A DNA stretch of 64,000 nt from Lomentospora prolificans (Eukaryota; Ascomycota; Sordariomycetes; Microascales; Microascaceae). The DNA is taken from assembly GCA_029532625.1 (NCBI GenBank), contig JARFXM010000006.1, positions 310,001 through 374,000 on the forward strand, read 5' to 3'. The position numbers and the translations under genes were made by a program. The stretch's first letter is position 1. Each line of letters opens with the position of its first letter. The notes beneath the pieces are model-generated. The model saw nothing but the letters and a program-made list of their open reading frames with translations. It was not told the origin of the DNA and ran no database searches. Shown here piece after piece: positions 47,917-58,324 of the stretch.

Positions 47917-50016
47917 AATGAAGGTGAACTATCGAGGAGTTTTGCAATAGGAAGGTGTAGAGCTAGACCCTTCTTCATTCATCAAGCTGGGTTTTTAAGA
48001 GCTGGAAGAGGCTGGCATGGAGAGTGGAAAGGAGAAATCAATAAAGCCCGCTGAATTGCCTCACCAGAGAGGCCACACTTTGCACGTTTCTCCGCAGGCT
48101 TCGAAAACTTGGTTAGCTCCGAAGCCGCCGGCAGGGGTGCTAGCTTTGTCTACGAGTACACGATGGGGCCAAGGATGCCTGGAGATGTTTTCCCTCATTT
48201 AATCTTATCAATCAGCAGCGGAACCCTGACAGGGTCTCGATGTCCCCTCTAAACTGGGCCAGTGGAACAAAGCACGATTTGTCTGGCCCCTAAAATGACG
48301 CTAAACTACCTTGGCCCGTGGGCATATGGCCCGATCCGGAGGATCAATATTATGCAAGTGCTAAAGGCGCAGTATGCATCGCGAACGGGTAGTCAAGCTG
48401 GTGTTATTTACTTTATATACCGCAATATCCAGGGCTCACGGGTCTCAGTCCTTGAGCTGGATTGCTCTCCAGGGCTAGTTGTGATTAGTGTACTGGAAGT
48501 GGTGGGTGATTTGGAGATGGGCTTGGATAGTGCGAGAGCAGGCAATTGATCCTAAGCTCTGGCACCTCAGCCTACTTGTTTGTCAGGGCCACCAATTGAT
48601 CTGCTTCTCGGTCTAAGGTTCAAACCCGTTTTGGAGGTCGTAGTGGTGAGGTTCCACTCCCGAGTAGAGTGGTGGTTCGGCTGTTCGCCCGGTTTCGGAG
48701 CAAGGGCCAACAACGAAGAGTTTCAACAACCGTCTGAGACGTGGGGAGAATCTCAGGGTTGTTGTCATCCTATTAAGGTTGATCATCGGGGGAGAAGTGG
48801 TTGGCCTTACCCGACTACATCCATCAATTAATGGACTCGCACTTCGTGGGTGGGAAACTGGAGCTAGCGCCGTCGAAGGGTGATGATGTGGATATTGCGT
48901 ACGAATCGCCAGCTGTCGGAAGAAGGAAAAATGTTCGGGGACGCGCACTCTGAGGCTTCGTTCCATTAAAAAAATGGTGCTGAGTATCGCAAAATCTCCT
49001 ACTTATAACTCTTATATAAAATAGCTTATAATTTAAATTAAATAAAATATTTTTATTTTAAATTTTTCTATTATATATTATATAAGAGTAAACAATACAT
49101 ATAATAAGAAGATAATGTTACGGGCTGGCCGCCAAATGGGTGCTATATCGCAGGGCCGAGATATTAAGTCTATTACGGGTGAGGGGGTGCGTGGCACGGA
49201 TATAGCTACATACAGGGGATCGCGGGCAATTCTCAGGGAGCGCCAGGCGCTGGGAGTGCGCTAGCAGAGTTTTGCTCGCCAGCGTATTCGCGCAGAGGTT
49301 TTGCAAGGATAGTAGTCTTATCATAGCTGGCCAGCCCAAAGTCATACTTGTAGCTTCGCCTGGCGATGGGCTCGGTGGAGCATCGCTGGCTGGCACTCGT
49401 ATGCCAGGATTCAACCCTTAACAGATAAGTAATATTTTTCAATTCTTTTTTTTATTTTATTATTATATTTTACTAAAATAACTAATTAAAAATTATACAA
49501 TAATCTTCTTACCTTATCATATTAAAAGACTGATACTCTATTATAAAAGTTAACGTTCATTCAGTATTTTAAAACATTAAAGTATATTATAAAAAGTATT
49601 AAGTACGTGCTATCTCTTAGCTGCTGAGTTTTAGTCAGCCAGCTGTATGTGTAGCCGGCTCTATAACCTGGAAAGTGGGCCTCTTTAAATCTACCTAATC
49701 ACTTAGGTCACGCTCTTGCCATCAACACCCTAACCAAATCACCATCGCACGCGGTCAAGGTAAGGCTAACGTCTTGAACTCGCGTGTCTCCAGGTTTTCC
49801 AAGAGTACATATTAACATGGATTTAGCTGATCGACTTCACCGCGACGTGTCGACCCGATCGAGGGGCTTAAGACGCCTCGACCTCTCCACAGGAAGGCAG
49901 GAGGGCGAGGCAGCTTACGGTGCTTCACGACTTGGAACTCGACCCTGGAGCAAGAAGACGAAATAGAATGGCGTGGAGTATGAGTAACGAGCCGAATAAC
50001 AGACAAAAAATGAATC
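47917..50016. other. Divergent intergenic region with AT-rich island
   Basis: 2.1 kb. 47917-48960 is ordinary composition without a gene. 48967-49612 is a compositional island (separate entry). 49613-50016 is the upstream region of the chromodomain gene. Confidence 0.5.
48967..49612. repeat. AT-rich island, possible degraded repeat
   Basis: Two blocks of nearly pure A/T (about 48990-49110 and 49420-49612) flank a block of ordinary GC content (49111-49420). The first AT block contains an exact 12-bp inverted repeat, ACTCTTATATAA at 49008-49019 and TTATATAAGAGT at 49078-49089. Such islands in Pezizomycotina usually mark repeats mutated by RIP; the original element is not recognisable. Confidence 0.65.
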
Positions 50017-51528
50017 ATGGATAAATGGGTCGTGCGTACACCCCGCTCGCCTGCGAACCCGCCTGTCGAGGTGCTCCCCTCCACGGCGATAGCACCCTCC
50101 CGAGTCTCTCACTTGACCGACATTGAAGTCGCAATCCCCGAATACCGACCTACGACAATTCCTCCCCTTGAGGCGCCCACGCTCCTTCCACATCATGACT
50201 CTACGGCTTATATTATAGACTACGCAATGCAACACCCCCCAGGAGTCGCGTCGGACGGCAAACCCTTTCCTTTAAAACGCGGATACTTGATCGGCTGGAC
50301 GGACCTTCCCGGTGCTAGAGTATCTATTACAGCGGACCGAGTCCTTGAATATGTCTCGCCGTATGCGCTAGAGGAGTACGAGTATGGCGAGTGGAAGAGG
50401 CGGCGCGAAGAGGCGCGACTAGCTGAGGAGGCCAAGAAACTTCACCCCAGTACGTCCTCAAACCTCGCTCACGGCAAGAATAAGAAGTTCGGACGTCCGC
50501 CGAAGAAGGCGCCCGGTCGTCCGAGGAAGGCGGTCGAGGTCATCCCTGTAGATGACGCGGCAATCGAGGAGGAAATCAAGCGAAGATCAAAGGACCATCC
50601 GAAGGAGAACCAACCCTCACTTTCTACTCCACAAAAACCTCGGATCTTGGGGTTGGCGACTGTGGACGGAAGTGAGACGGAAGCAGTAGCTATCTACAAG
50701 CAATTATACGGAGAAACAACGTCGGAAGCGTCTCTACCACTATTATCCGAAAATGACGAGCTTGTATCCGAGGATGGACCGCCACGCAAACGCCTAAGGA
50801 GCTCTTCGCCTCCCAAGAGTGCTCTCTTAGACTCAGTAACCGTCAAACTAGGGCTTACACCAACACCAAGGCCAGCCCCTACTCGCATGAACCTTTTATC
50901 TCGACAGACCCCAGTTGTAACTGCATTTACGCCGGTGAAGCAGAATTCCATAGTAGCCTCGTCGTCCGATAGTCGAGTCACAAGTGCGGATATGACGTCA
51001 ATAACGCGGAAGCGAAGAGCAAAGCAGCCTTCGATACCGTCTGCTACCAAGAGAGCCACGACTAACAAGGGCGGGGCTAAAGGCAAAAAGAGCCTAGAAG
51101 AACCCGACTCCGAATACGAAGTTAAGAAATTAGAAGACACCAAAGTGTTCTCTATTGGGGACCGAAAAGTTCGGCATTACCTCGTGCGCTGGGAAGGAGA
51201 TTGGCCACCTGACCAGAACCCTACATGGGAACCTGAGGAGAACCTGCCCCGTAATCTCGTTCGTAAATTTCTTCTTAAAAACGGCATGTTCGGACTTGAC
51301 GGACAAATGGACAACCGGACTAGCCCTAATTTATGGCCCGAAAGGCGATATTCAAGTGTGACCGACGTATTTGAGGACCCTGGCCTCCAAGACGCGGGAA
51401 CGGAGAACGTGGTCTCGGATTCAAGGGAGGAAGATAGCGACAAGGTGATGGAGGAGACCTTCCAGGTTACAGAAGGACCGTTACAGGGGGCCCTGACAGT
51501 AGAAACTCGTCCTCTGTGGCAGGTGTGA
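50017..51528 (+). CDS. AT-hook and chromodomain protein
   Basis: Single open frame, 503 residues. Residues about 158-171 contain two AT-hook-like cores (FGRPPKK and PGRPRK). Basic nuclear-localisation-like clusters occur (PPRKRLRSSSPPKS about 255-268, RKRRAKQPS about 331-339). Residues about 365-422 form a chromodomain: SEYEVKKLEDTKVF, HYLVRWEGDWPPDQNPTWEPEENL and VRKFLLKNG, with the aromatic residues expected for a methyl-lysine cage (Y367, W392, W404). A conserved-looking N-terminal segment (LKRGYLIGWTDLPG to YALEEYEYGEWKRRREE) is of unknown function. Chromodomain proteins read methylated histone H3, and AT-hooks bind the minor groove of AT-rich DNA, so a heterochromatin role (for example like Neurospora CDP-2 of the HCHC complex) is plausible but not shown. 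The C-terminus ...LWQV may be shortened if CAG-GTGTGA is a donor. Confidence 0.88.
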   Translation: MDKWVVRTPRSPANPPVEVLPSTAIAPSRVSHLTDIEVAIPEYRPTTIPPLEAPTLLPHHDSTAYIIDYAMQHPPGVASDGKPFPLKRGYLIGWTDLPGARVSITADRVLEYVSPYALEEYEYGEWKRRREEARLAEEAKKLHPSTSSNLAHGKNKKFGRPPKKAPGRPRKAVEVIPVDDAAIEEEIKRRSKDHPKENQPSLSTPQKPRILGLATVDGSETEAVAIYKQLYGETTSEASLPLLSENDELVSEDGPPRKRLRSSSPPKSALLDSVTVKLGLTPTPRPAPTRMNLLSRQTPVVTAFTPVKQNSIVASSSDSRVTSADMTSITRKRRAKQPSIPSATKRATTNKGGAKGKKSLEEPDSEYEVKKLEDTKVFSIGDRKVRHYLVRWEGDWPPDQNPTWEPEENLPRNLVRKFLLKNGMFGLDGQMDNRTSPNLWPERRYSSVTDVFEDPGLQDAGTENVVSDSREEDSDKVMEETFQVTEGPLQGALTVETRPLWQV

Positions 51529-52018
51529 TACCGGGTATTCTGGTCAGTAAGTTGGGGATATTTTTGAGAGGACTTGGGATTTCCACATAGAAAGAGGTTA
51601 GTACGGCATAGCGCGGCGCTCCCGGGAATTTACAATTAACTGGATGCAATGTTTACATGGTCTGGGTTTTGGTAGCGGTGTGGGTGTTGCATTTGATATT
51701 AAGAATTCGATTATGATTATGTGTACCAGAATCAATAGACTCTCTCTCGTACGAGTTGTGTACCAGCCAGCCCAGCCAATTTCCCTTCCCTTTCCATAAC
51801 TTTTCCCTTGTCCAAACTTCAAACGCGGCAGAAAACAAAACACAACTAGAAATCAAGTGCCAGATGGGAAGGCCAAAGCAGACCCAAAAACAAGAAACCA
51901 AAATCGTCAGGTCATCAGAGATGATGCGCATGATCCAGCGCTCTCGTGAATCGTTAGGGCCCCGTATCACCTTCCCTGGGGACTCTTATACCAAGAAACC
52001 CCTAATTGTCTCTTCATA
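51529..52018. other. Convergent intergenic region
   Basis: 490 bases of 3' sequence shared by the chromodomain gene (+) and the MFS gene (-). No gene supported. Confidence 0.5.
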
Positions 52019-53789
52019 TTAAGCCTCGACCCTTTCAATTATGTTGGTCGAGGATGGATTAGCCGAAGAGATAGTAGATGGGCTCTCCAACTCTCTCTGG
52101 GCCCTCTTTTCATCCTCAGTCAAATCACTCTTGGCCTCGCCGATATCCATAAACGCAAACACGACCAGCGTGACGCCGGCGAAGGCAACCCCGATCCAGA
52201 ATGCAACCTCGTAACTTCCCTTCATTCCCCGATCTGACGTAGCAGCCACTGCGATATCTGCAACGCCGAGGAAGAAGCACATGCCAATGTACAGCGTGCA
52301 GTTGATCAAGGCCCCCGCAAGACCCTGGTGCCTAAGCGGCAGGTTAGTCGTGATGAAGACGTTGCTCAGCGTGTACAGAATGTCGATGAAGGCAGTCTCG
52401 GCTACCATAGCGGGGAAGACATGTGCCCAGTAAGAAAACGAAGGAGAATCCTTGGACGGCATAAGGGCGAAGAAGAGGCAAGCACCGATGCTGCAGGCGG
52501 AAGAGATGATAAGGAGGAAGCGGTTGGGTATGAGGTGAAGAAGAAGTCCGGAGGTGGCGGCGAAGAGCATACCCGAAACGGCCCAGGGTGTGTACCAAAT
52601 CGCCGTCATAAATGGAGGCACTTCGAGAACGAGTTCGATGTAGAAATTAGTATAGAAGAGGAATATTCCAAAGACACCGTAGGCGAGGAACAGGCAAAAG
52701 AGCATGGCCTTCATATACTTGGGCTTGAAGATCTCGGCGGGGAGGAAAGGGTCGGCGGAAACGTTGCGCTCAACGTAGACTCCCGCAGCGAGGAATAAAA
52801 CACCGAGGACAGTGGTGACTATGATGTAAGGCGTAGCCCAGCCCTGGGGAGCGCCAGAGCTTTGCGTGATGGAGAAGACGATGAGGATAAGGGCGGGGCA
52901 AATGGTAGCTGTTCCCCACCAGTCCATGCGTACACCCATTTCGCGGGCCGTCTTCCAATCCCGAGGGATGGAAAAGAATGAAACCAGGCTCGCGATGAAG
53001 CCCATGGCGGAGCCGAGGTAGAAGAACCAGCGCCAGGTGAGCTTCTCCCCGGAGACACCGCCGATCAGTAGGCCAAAGAAGAAGCCCAAGGGGGCAATGG
53101 CACCGTACATGCTAAACACAAAATTCTTTCGGGGACCGGGCCGGTACACCTTGCCGAGCAGCATTATGCCTGTGGGGAGAAAGGCAGAGGCACCGAGGCC
53201 TTGCATGGCGCGAAAGATGATGAAAGAGATGTAGGTAGGAGCGAAGCCAGCGGCGAGCGACCACACGGAGAACCACAACATTCCAGCGTTGAAGACGACG
53301 TAGCCTCCGTACATGTCGGCCAAGCGACCCAAGGGAAGGAGGGATGCACCCGCGGAGAGTGTCAAGACACTAGATACCCATGTGTGCGAGGTAGCAGGAA
53401 TATCCAGGTCCGTGGCGAGCGTGGGAAGAATGATGTGCGCGCCACTGATGAAGTATTCCTGTTGAAAACCCGATCCGTCATTAGTATCATGCTTGTGGGA
53501 ATACGGTGGTAGACCTTGGGAAACTCACGGCCATGATCATAGAGGCGAGGATGGAGAAACAGAACGCCACCTCGCTTAGCGCGGAAGGGAGGATAGCCGG
53601 CCTCTGCCTCCCCAACTTCTCGACGTCGATATCAAGGGCATCCGGGTCAGAGGGAGCATCACCGTCAAGTGAAATGGTATGTAGGCCATTGCTAGGAACC
53701 TCTTGAACCACAACCTGGGGCTGGGCTTTTGGGTCATTCTTTTCACCTTTCTCCGTAATTTTCTCCTTTGAAAAGAGCGTGAAGGGCAT
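52019..53789 (-). CDS. MFS transporter, DHA2 family (Atr1-like drug:H+ antiporter)
   Basis: Exons 53789-53529 and 53458-52019 (donor GTGAGT, acceptor ACAG) give 566 residues. A charged cytoplasmic N-terminus of about 65 residues precedes about 14 hydrophobic segments. Motifs: EYFISGAHIILPTLATDL and TWVSSVLTLSAGASLLPLGRLADMYGG (loop 2-3 motif A, GRLADMYGG), MQGLGASAFLPTGIML, GLLIGGVSGEKLTWRWFFYLGS (motif C and WRW), and MDWWGTATICPALILIVFSITQ. This matches the fungal DHA2 group that includes yeast Atr1 (aminotriazole and boron export). It is a plasma-membrane proton-coupled exporter by inference; substrate unknown. The first ATG of the conserved frame is 53789. Upstream lies a cluster of CACGATGG motifs that could control it. 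Confidence 0.94.
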
Positions 53790-54025
53790 GGCAAGCACTT
53801 TTCTCGGAGGGAGGGAGGGAAGACTAGACTGGAGGTATTGGGAGGAGAGGGAAGGAACACAGAAAAGAACACACGATAACTTTATTAGATTGACCTCGTC
53901 TCCTGTTCTTGAGCTTCAAACTATGGGAAGGGTTTGAGTTCCTCTTTATACTTCCCGTGCTGGACCACGGACCCTGCACTTAGAGAGATTCTATACTCAG
54001 TAACCTCGTAAACATCACAACAGGT

Positions 54026-54675
54026 CACGATGGGACATGGACCAAGTGGCCACGATGGAACCATCGTCCCACGGACTGGCGCCAATGCTGGCGTGGAAAG
54101 ACGGGAAAAGAAGGAAAAAAAATAATAATAATAACCAAAAATGATCGAAAGCCGAGCACGTTTCTAATGCGGCTCCCACCAGCGGTGTGCACTGCCCGGC
54201 CGGTATTAGGCACATCGCGTATCTCCGCTTCTGGCATTGGTTTTTGGCCTAGGTTGTATGTTGTATCCAGTGCCGAATTAACGTTATTCTCTCCATGATT
54301 GAGCTTATCAGTCACAGTCCGGGACAAAAAATTCTCACGATGGTGGAAAAAAGGGGGGAGCATGTCGAGGGGAAAGAGGAGGGGCGTATTCGGCTCAAAG
54401 CCAAAATAATCTATTGAGTCCAGGACGCAGTGTCTGCTTCTCCACTTCCTCTTTTGTGCAAAACCTAGCAATGGCCGCGCGGGTCTTTGGGGGAGAGGGG
54501 GATCGGTGAGACGATGGGGCTGGCAAGTGTGTCCATCTCGCCATCGTGGGAACTCAAAGGCCGGGTCACGATGGTGGGAACTATTTAAAGCAAGTGGAGA
54601 AAGGGGAGGAAGAGAGAAGTTCCGCGGGCTCTAGGCCAGCGAGGATGGTGCAGCTAGGCTTCTTCGACATCGTGG
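54026..54675. promoter_or_regulatory. Cluster of CACGATGG motifs upstream of the DHA2 transporter
   Basis: Exact CACGATGG at 54026-54033, 54051-54058, 54336-54343 and 54567-54574. Reverse-oriented CCATCGTGG at 54541-54549 and CATCGTGG at 54668-54675. Seven-base forms are CCATCGT at 54061-54067 and ACGATGG at 54511-54517. Copies at 54051 and 54061 form an inverted repeat (ACGATGG-AA-CCATCGT). They lie about 240-890 bases upstream of the transporter ATG. A binding-site cluster is inferred; no factor is known to me. Confidence 0.5.
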
Positions 54676-55156
54676 GCCAGGTGCGGCGACGTGTTGGGAA
54701 GGGAGAAAGACACCAGACAATGCCTCAAGTATCCAGTATCGGAAACGCCTTTTTCTCACTTTGCCGCCGTTCTCGTGTTCACGATGTCTGAGCTAGAGAT
54801 GAGCCAGAGATTGCGCCGTGGTTGAAAGGGCTCAGTTCCTGTTAGTCAAGAATTGCCACACCCTTGCCCTGATCGAGAATGACTCCCGTCAATAAAGCCT
54901 GGCGCATAATCCGACTACTACGATCGGACCACGCTAGGTTAACGTTGTAGACTGTGCCTGGCACTGGTGACCGGGGGATGGACCGGTGATGTCCCTGGGA
55001 GAAAAGAGATTCGAGAACGATCTCGCACTTGCAGACGCCGGATTTATTACTTTTGGGTTGCTCTCAATTCGGGTTGCAAATTCCTCGTGTTTGAGTTTCA
55101 TCCGCCTCCCGGGTCGGCTCTGGCGCGGTTCATCTTCCATGGATCGATGCCGGCCA

Positions 55157-56281
55157 GCCAGCCAGCGACCTCGTCGAATCCGATTCCCATCCATGAATTT
55201 CACAAGCCCCCTCCCCTGCGCTAGGCCGGGACTAGACTATGTATCACGGCTGGCACTACTCAACTTGACGCCCAACTAATATGGTCCCTGCCTGCTGGCT
55301 ATCTTCCAAGGTTGGCGCCTGACGTTGAGAAAGGGGCCAGCCAGCGACACCTCCTCGACACAGGCTGGCTCAATACAGAACAAGGGATTAAATACAACAT
55401 TTCATGCATTGATACTCTCGACAGCTCAACGCCCTAGGCTGAGAAAACTCATCACGCAGGAGCAAGTCACGCGTCACTCTGCTTCGGTTCAATTCAGGTT
55501 CGGCAAGCCATTAGATTGGACACATGTTATCACTGGATGCGTGTACGAGTCTGCTTCTGCTCCCGCGCCGACCGCTCATGCTAGATCTGGCGTTGCATAA
55601 TCGGCGGCGCAGCGGCGGACAACCGACGAGATGAGGAGGGCGGGGAGAGAGTAAACGGTGAAAAGGCCAGCAGAGTACCGACGAGTGTAAAAGACACTGG
55701 CTGGTCTCGGGTTCGGATCCCGAGGCCTGCGCTAGAGTGTGACTCCTCCGGTTCGGCTTCTTCCTGTCTGTCTATTGATCCCAATGTGGCCGGCCTCCAT
55801 CTTTTGCCATCCTCTGGTGTTAATTACTAGTGCCTGCATGCCGCATCCACTTACCAACACTGAAGGCATCGTGACCGCCAACAAAAACAAGGGTCAAAGG
55901 AATAACCTACGATGGATCATCTCCTCCCTAATGGCCCCGTTCTCAACTCGGTGTGGACTAGGCCCTGGTTCAGACGCCAGCGAGGACGTCACACTCATGC
56001 TCACCTGCGGGCTTGCTGATGCAATGCTTAGGATTTATGAATGACAATGCGACACACCTTGTGCTCTGCCAGCGCTTTCAGTTGTTCGACTTTGCTGTTT
56101 GGACCATGCCGTCCCGAGGGGTCCTTTGATTTCTACTTTTCTTTTGCTTTTTATCTTCCTCTTTTTCGGGCGTTCATTTCCTCCCCCCCCCTCTTCTTAT
56201 TATCCACGGCGCCAGCTCTGTACCCCTCGTCTGCCCCGCCAGGCTGTTGGATCCGTCCGCCTCACATGGCCAGCCAGCGAC
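55157..56281 (+). repeat. Three identical 13-mers, GCCAGCCAGCGAC
   Basis: Exact copies at 55157-55169, 55336-55348 and 56269-56281, all in the same orientation. They lie about 1.6-2.7 kb upstream of the Zn2Cys6 gene start at 57860. Function unknown. Confidence 0.6.
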
Positions 56282-57859
56282 GGATTGGATGTCTCGGCGA
56301 GCTTGTGTTCCCCCATGGCTGGCTCACACGTACTCCAGCACACCCAGTCCAACCCCGTCTAATAATCCATCTCAAATACTGGCCCGGGTTTCCACCGACC
56401 CTCCACGTACACCCGCATTTGACCTATTAATCCTCCGTGAAAGTGATACCGCGCATGCCGTCCACGTATCCGTGTACGGATCTGCCCTAATCCTCCATCT
56501 GCACCCCTTCCTGACCCATCAAACCCAGTCTTCCCTCCTCCCAACGAGAGGCCAGCCCTGGCTCTTTGCCATCGTCCCGCCGTTTCTCGGGATCTATCCG
56601 CCCCAGGTTCCGAGTCTGCCACCCCGCCCCCTCCCTCTCATCTCTCACCTTTTCCATCTGCCCTTCCCACCTCTACCCAATCCCCGCCGTGATGTGATCA
56701 ACGCCCAGCCGCATCCGATCCTAGCACACCCAAGACAAGCTTGACAGTCCCTCGCCCCCTCTACCTCCTTGGCCTTACCTATGTCGGACGCAATACGTGT
56801 GTATGCATTTCCCGACTGATAACTAGCGGACGATATCCTGCGACCGTGGCCCTATGAGCTCGCGCCCTTTTGGCCCCCCCCAAAACCATGCCCACCTAAA
56901 CACATATAGATATGTAGCTAACGTGCCTCCGCATCGCCTTCCCCTTCCTTTACCCTACTCCCCTCCAGGTGGGCAGACCATTCTCAGCGCCGCCTTCGAC
57001 TCCAGTCGTTTCCTCTTTGATTTTTCTACCGGATGGGATTGACGAGAACCAAAAGAAAAAAGGGGTCTGAGATTTTTTTTTTTATTTTCCTTTTTCTAGG
57101 AATACCTCGTTGCGTGACACCGCGTCGTTGACTGACTGCCTCTACACTGTCCTTGCATCGTTGAGGACATTCCAAGTGTTGATTCTGGATCTGGAAGACT
57201 GGAGACTGGGAAGCCTGGAAAGCCTTGGGCTTGGAGTAAAGAAAAAAAAAAAGAAGAAAAAAAATTAATACATGTTTGTTCGCCTCTTTTGCTGTATTCT
57301 CGCTTTTCAGGTTTTCCATTCTGCTGAGCTCGCCTCGTCGACTCCGAAGCTCTCTCTCTCTATTCACCTTTCCCCGTTTATCCCTCTCTCTCTTCTTTGC
57401 GCATCAGGCCAGACAAATCCGACATCACCATAGAGCAAAGCACCTAGCTCCCTATTCTCTCCCTCCTTCCCACCTTTCCTGCTCCCCGTCCCTCGACTCC
57501 CCCCATCCCCATCTAGGTCCACGCTTTTCAATTCCTGTTCCTGACTTTTCCTTGTTTCCTACTTCCCCCCCCGTGGGGCGGTCTTGTTCCTGTCCGTCCT
57601 CGTTCTATATTTGATACCCACCCCACGCCTTTCCCTATCCATCGAATACTTTGCCCACCCCATTAGTGTCACTATCCACACATCCCTGATCTTCCCTTTT
57701 CTGTCCCGAGAGCCAAGTCTGCAAGGAAGGGGACGCAGTCTACTCTATTCGGCGCAGGTCCCAGGAACAGGAAGAGCACCATCCGACCATTACTGAGTCT
57801 GGAACAGCTCAAGGGAACGTCGAGACACAGCCCCCTCCCTCTTCTCTCTCTCTCCACAC

Positions 57860-58284
57860 ATGGCACCTCCTACAACCAAACCAAAGTCTAGCCTCGCAAC
57901 CTTCCTCAACAATCCCTGCCACAACTGCCGGCGCCGCCGTCTCCGATGCGATCGGTCCCGTCCGATCTGCAACAAATGCTCCTCCTCCGGTAGGGAGTGT
58001 CTTGGCTACGATAAGCTCTTCATCTGGACGCAGTGCGCGGGCACAAGAGGTCAGACGCCAGGCCAGAATCAGACTCCCGGACAAGCACAGACGCAAGGAG
58101 CCACAGGAGTACGTTCCCCGCCGTCGACGCCGACCAGGCGCACCGGACCCCGCGCTCCCACCACCGCATCCGCCGTCTTCGCTCCCGTACCGGTCTTTAG
58201 CTCGTTTGCAGCGCCTCCAGATTATACAGCGCCCACATGTGTGTCTGGCTCTGGCGATTCAGTGGCCGTGACGGGCCAAGCGCC

Positions 58285-58324
<40 letters not shown>

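Larger units (their letters stand above)
53790..57859. other. Large divergent intergenic region (about 4.1 kb)
   Basis: Lies between the DHA2 transporter (-) and a Zn2Cys6 regulator (+). The transporter side holds the CACGATGG cluster (separate entry). The regulator side holds three identical 13-mers (separate entry) and is strongly C/T-rich on the plus strand at 56130-56250 and 57270-57860, as in long leaders of fungal regulatory genes. No coding region is supported. Confidence 0.5.

Noticed and set aside
55700..55735. tRNA T-arm-like sequence (TCGGG TTCGGAT CCCGA)
   Set aside because: No matching acceptor stem, D-arm or anticodon arm at the correct distance on either strand.
56041..56744. 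Pro/Ser/Leu-rich plus-strand frames
   Set aside because: They arise from C/T-rich promoter-type DNA; all three frames look alike and none has a domain.
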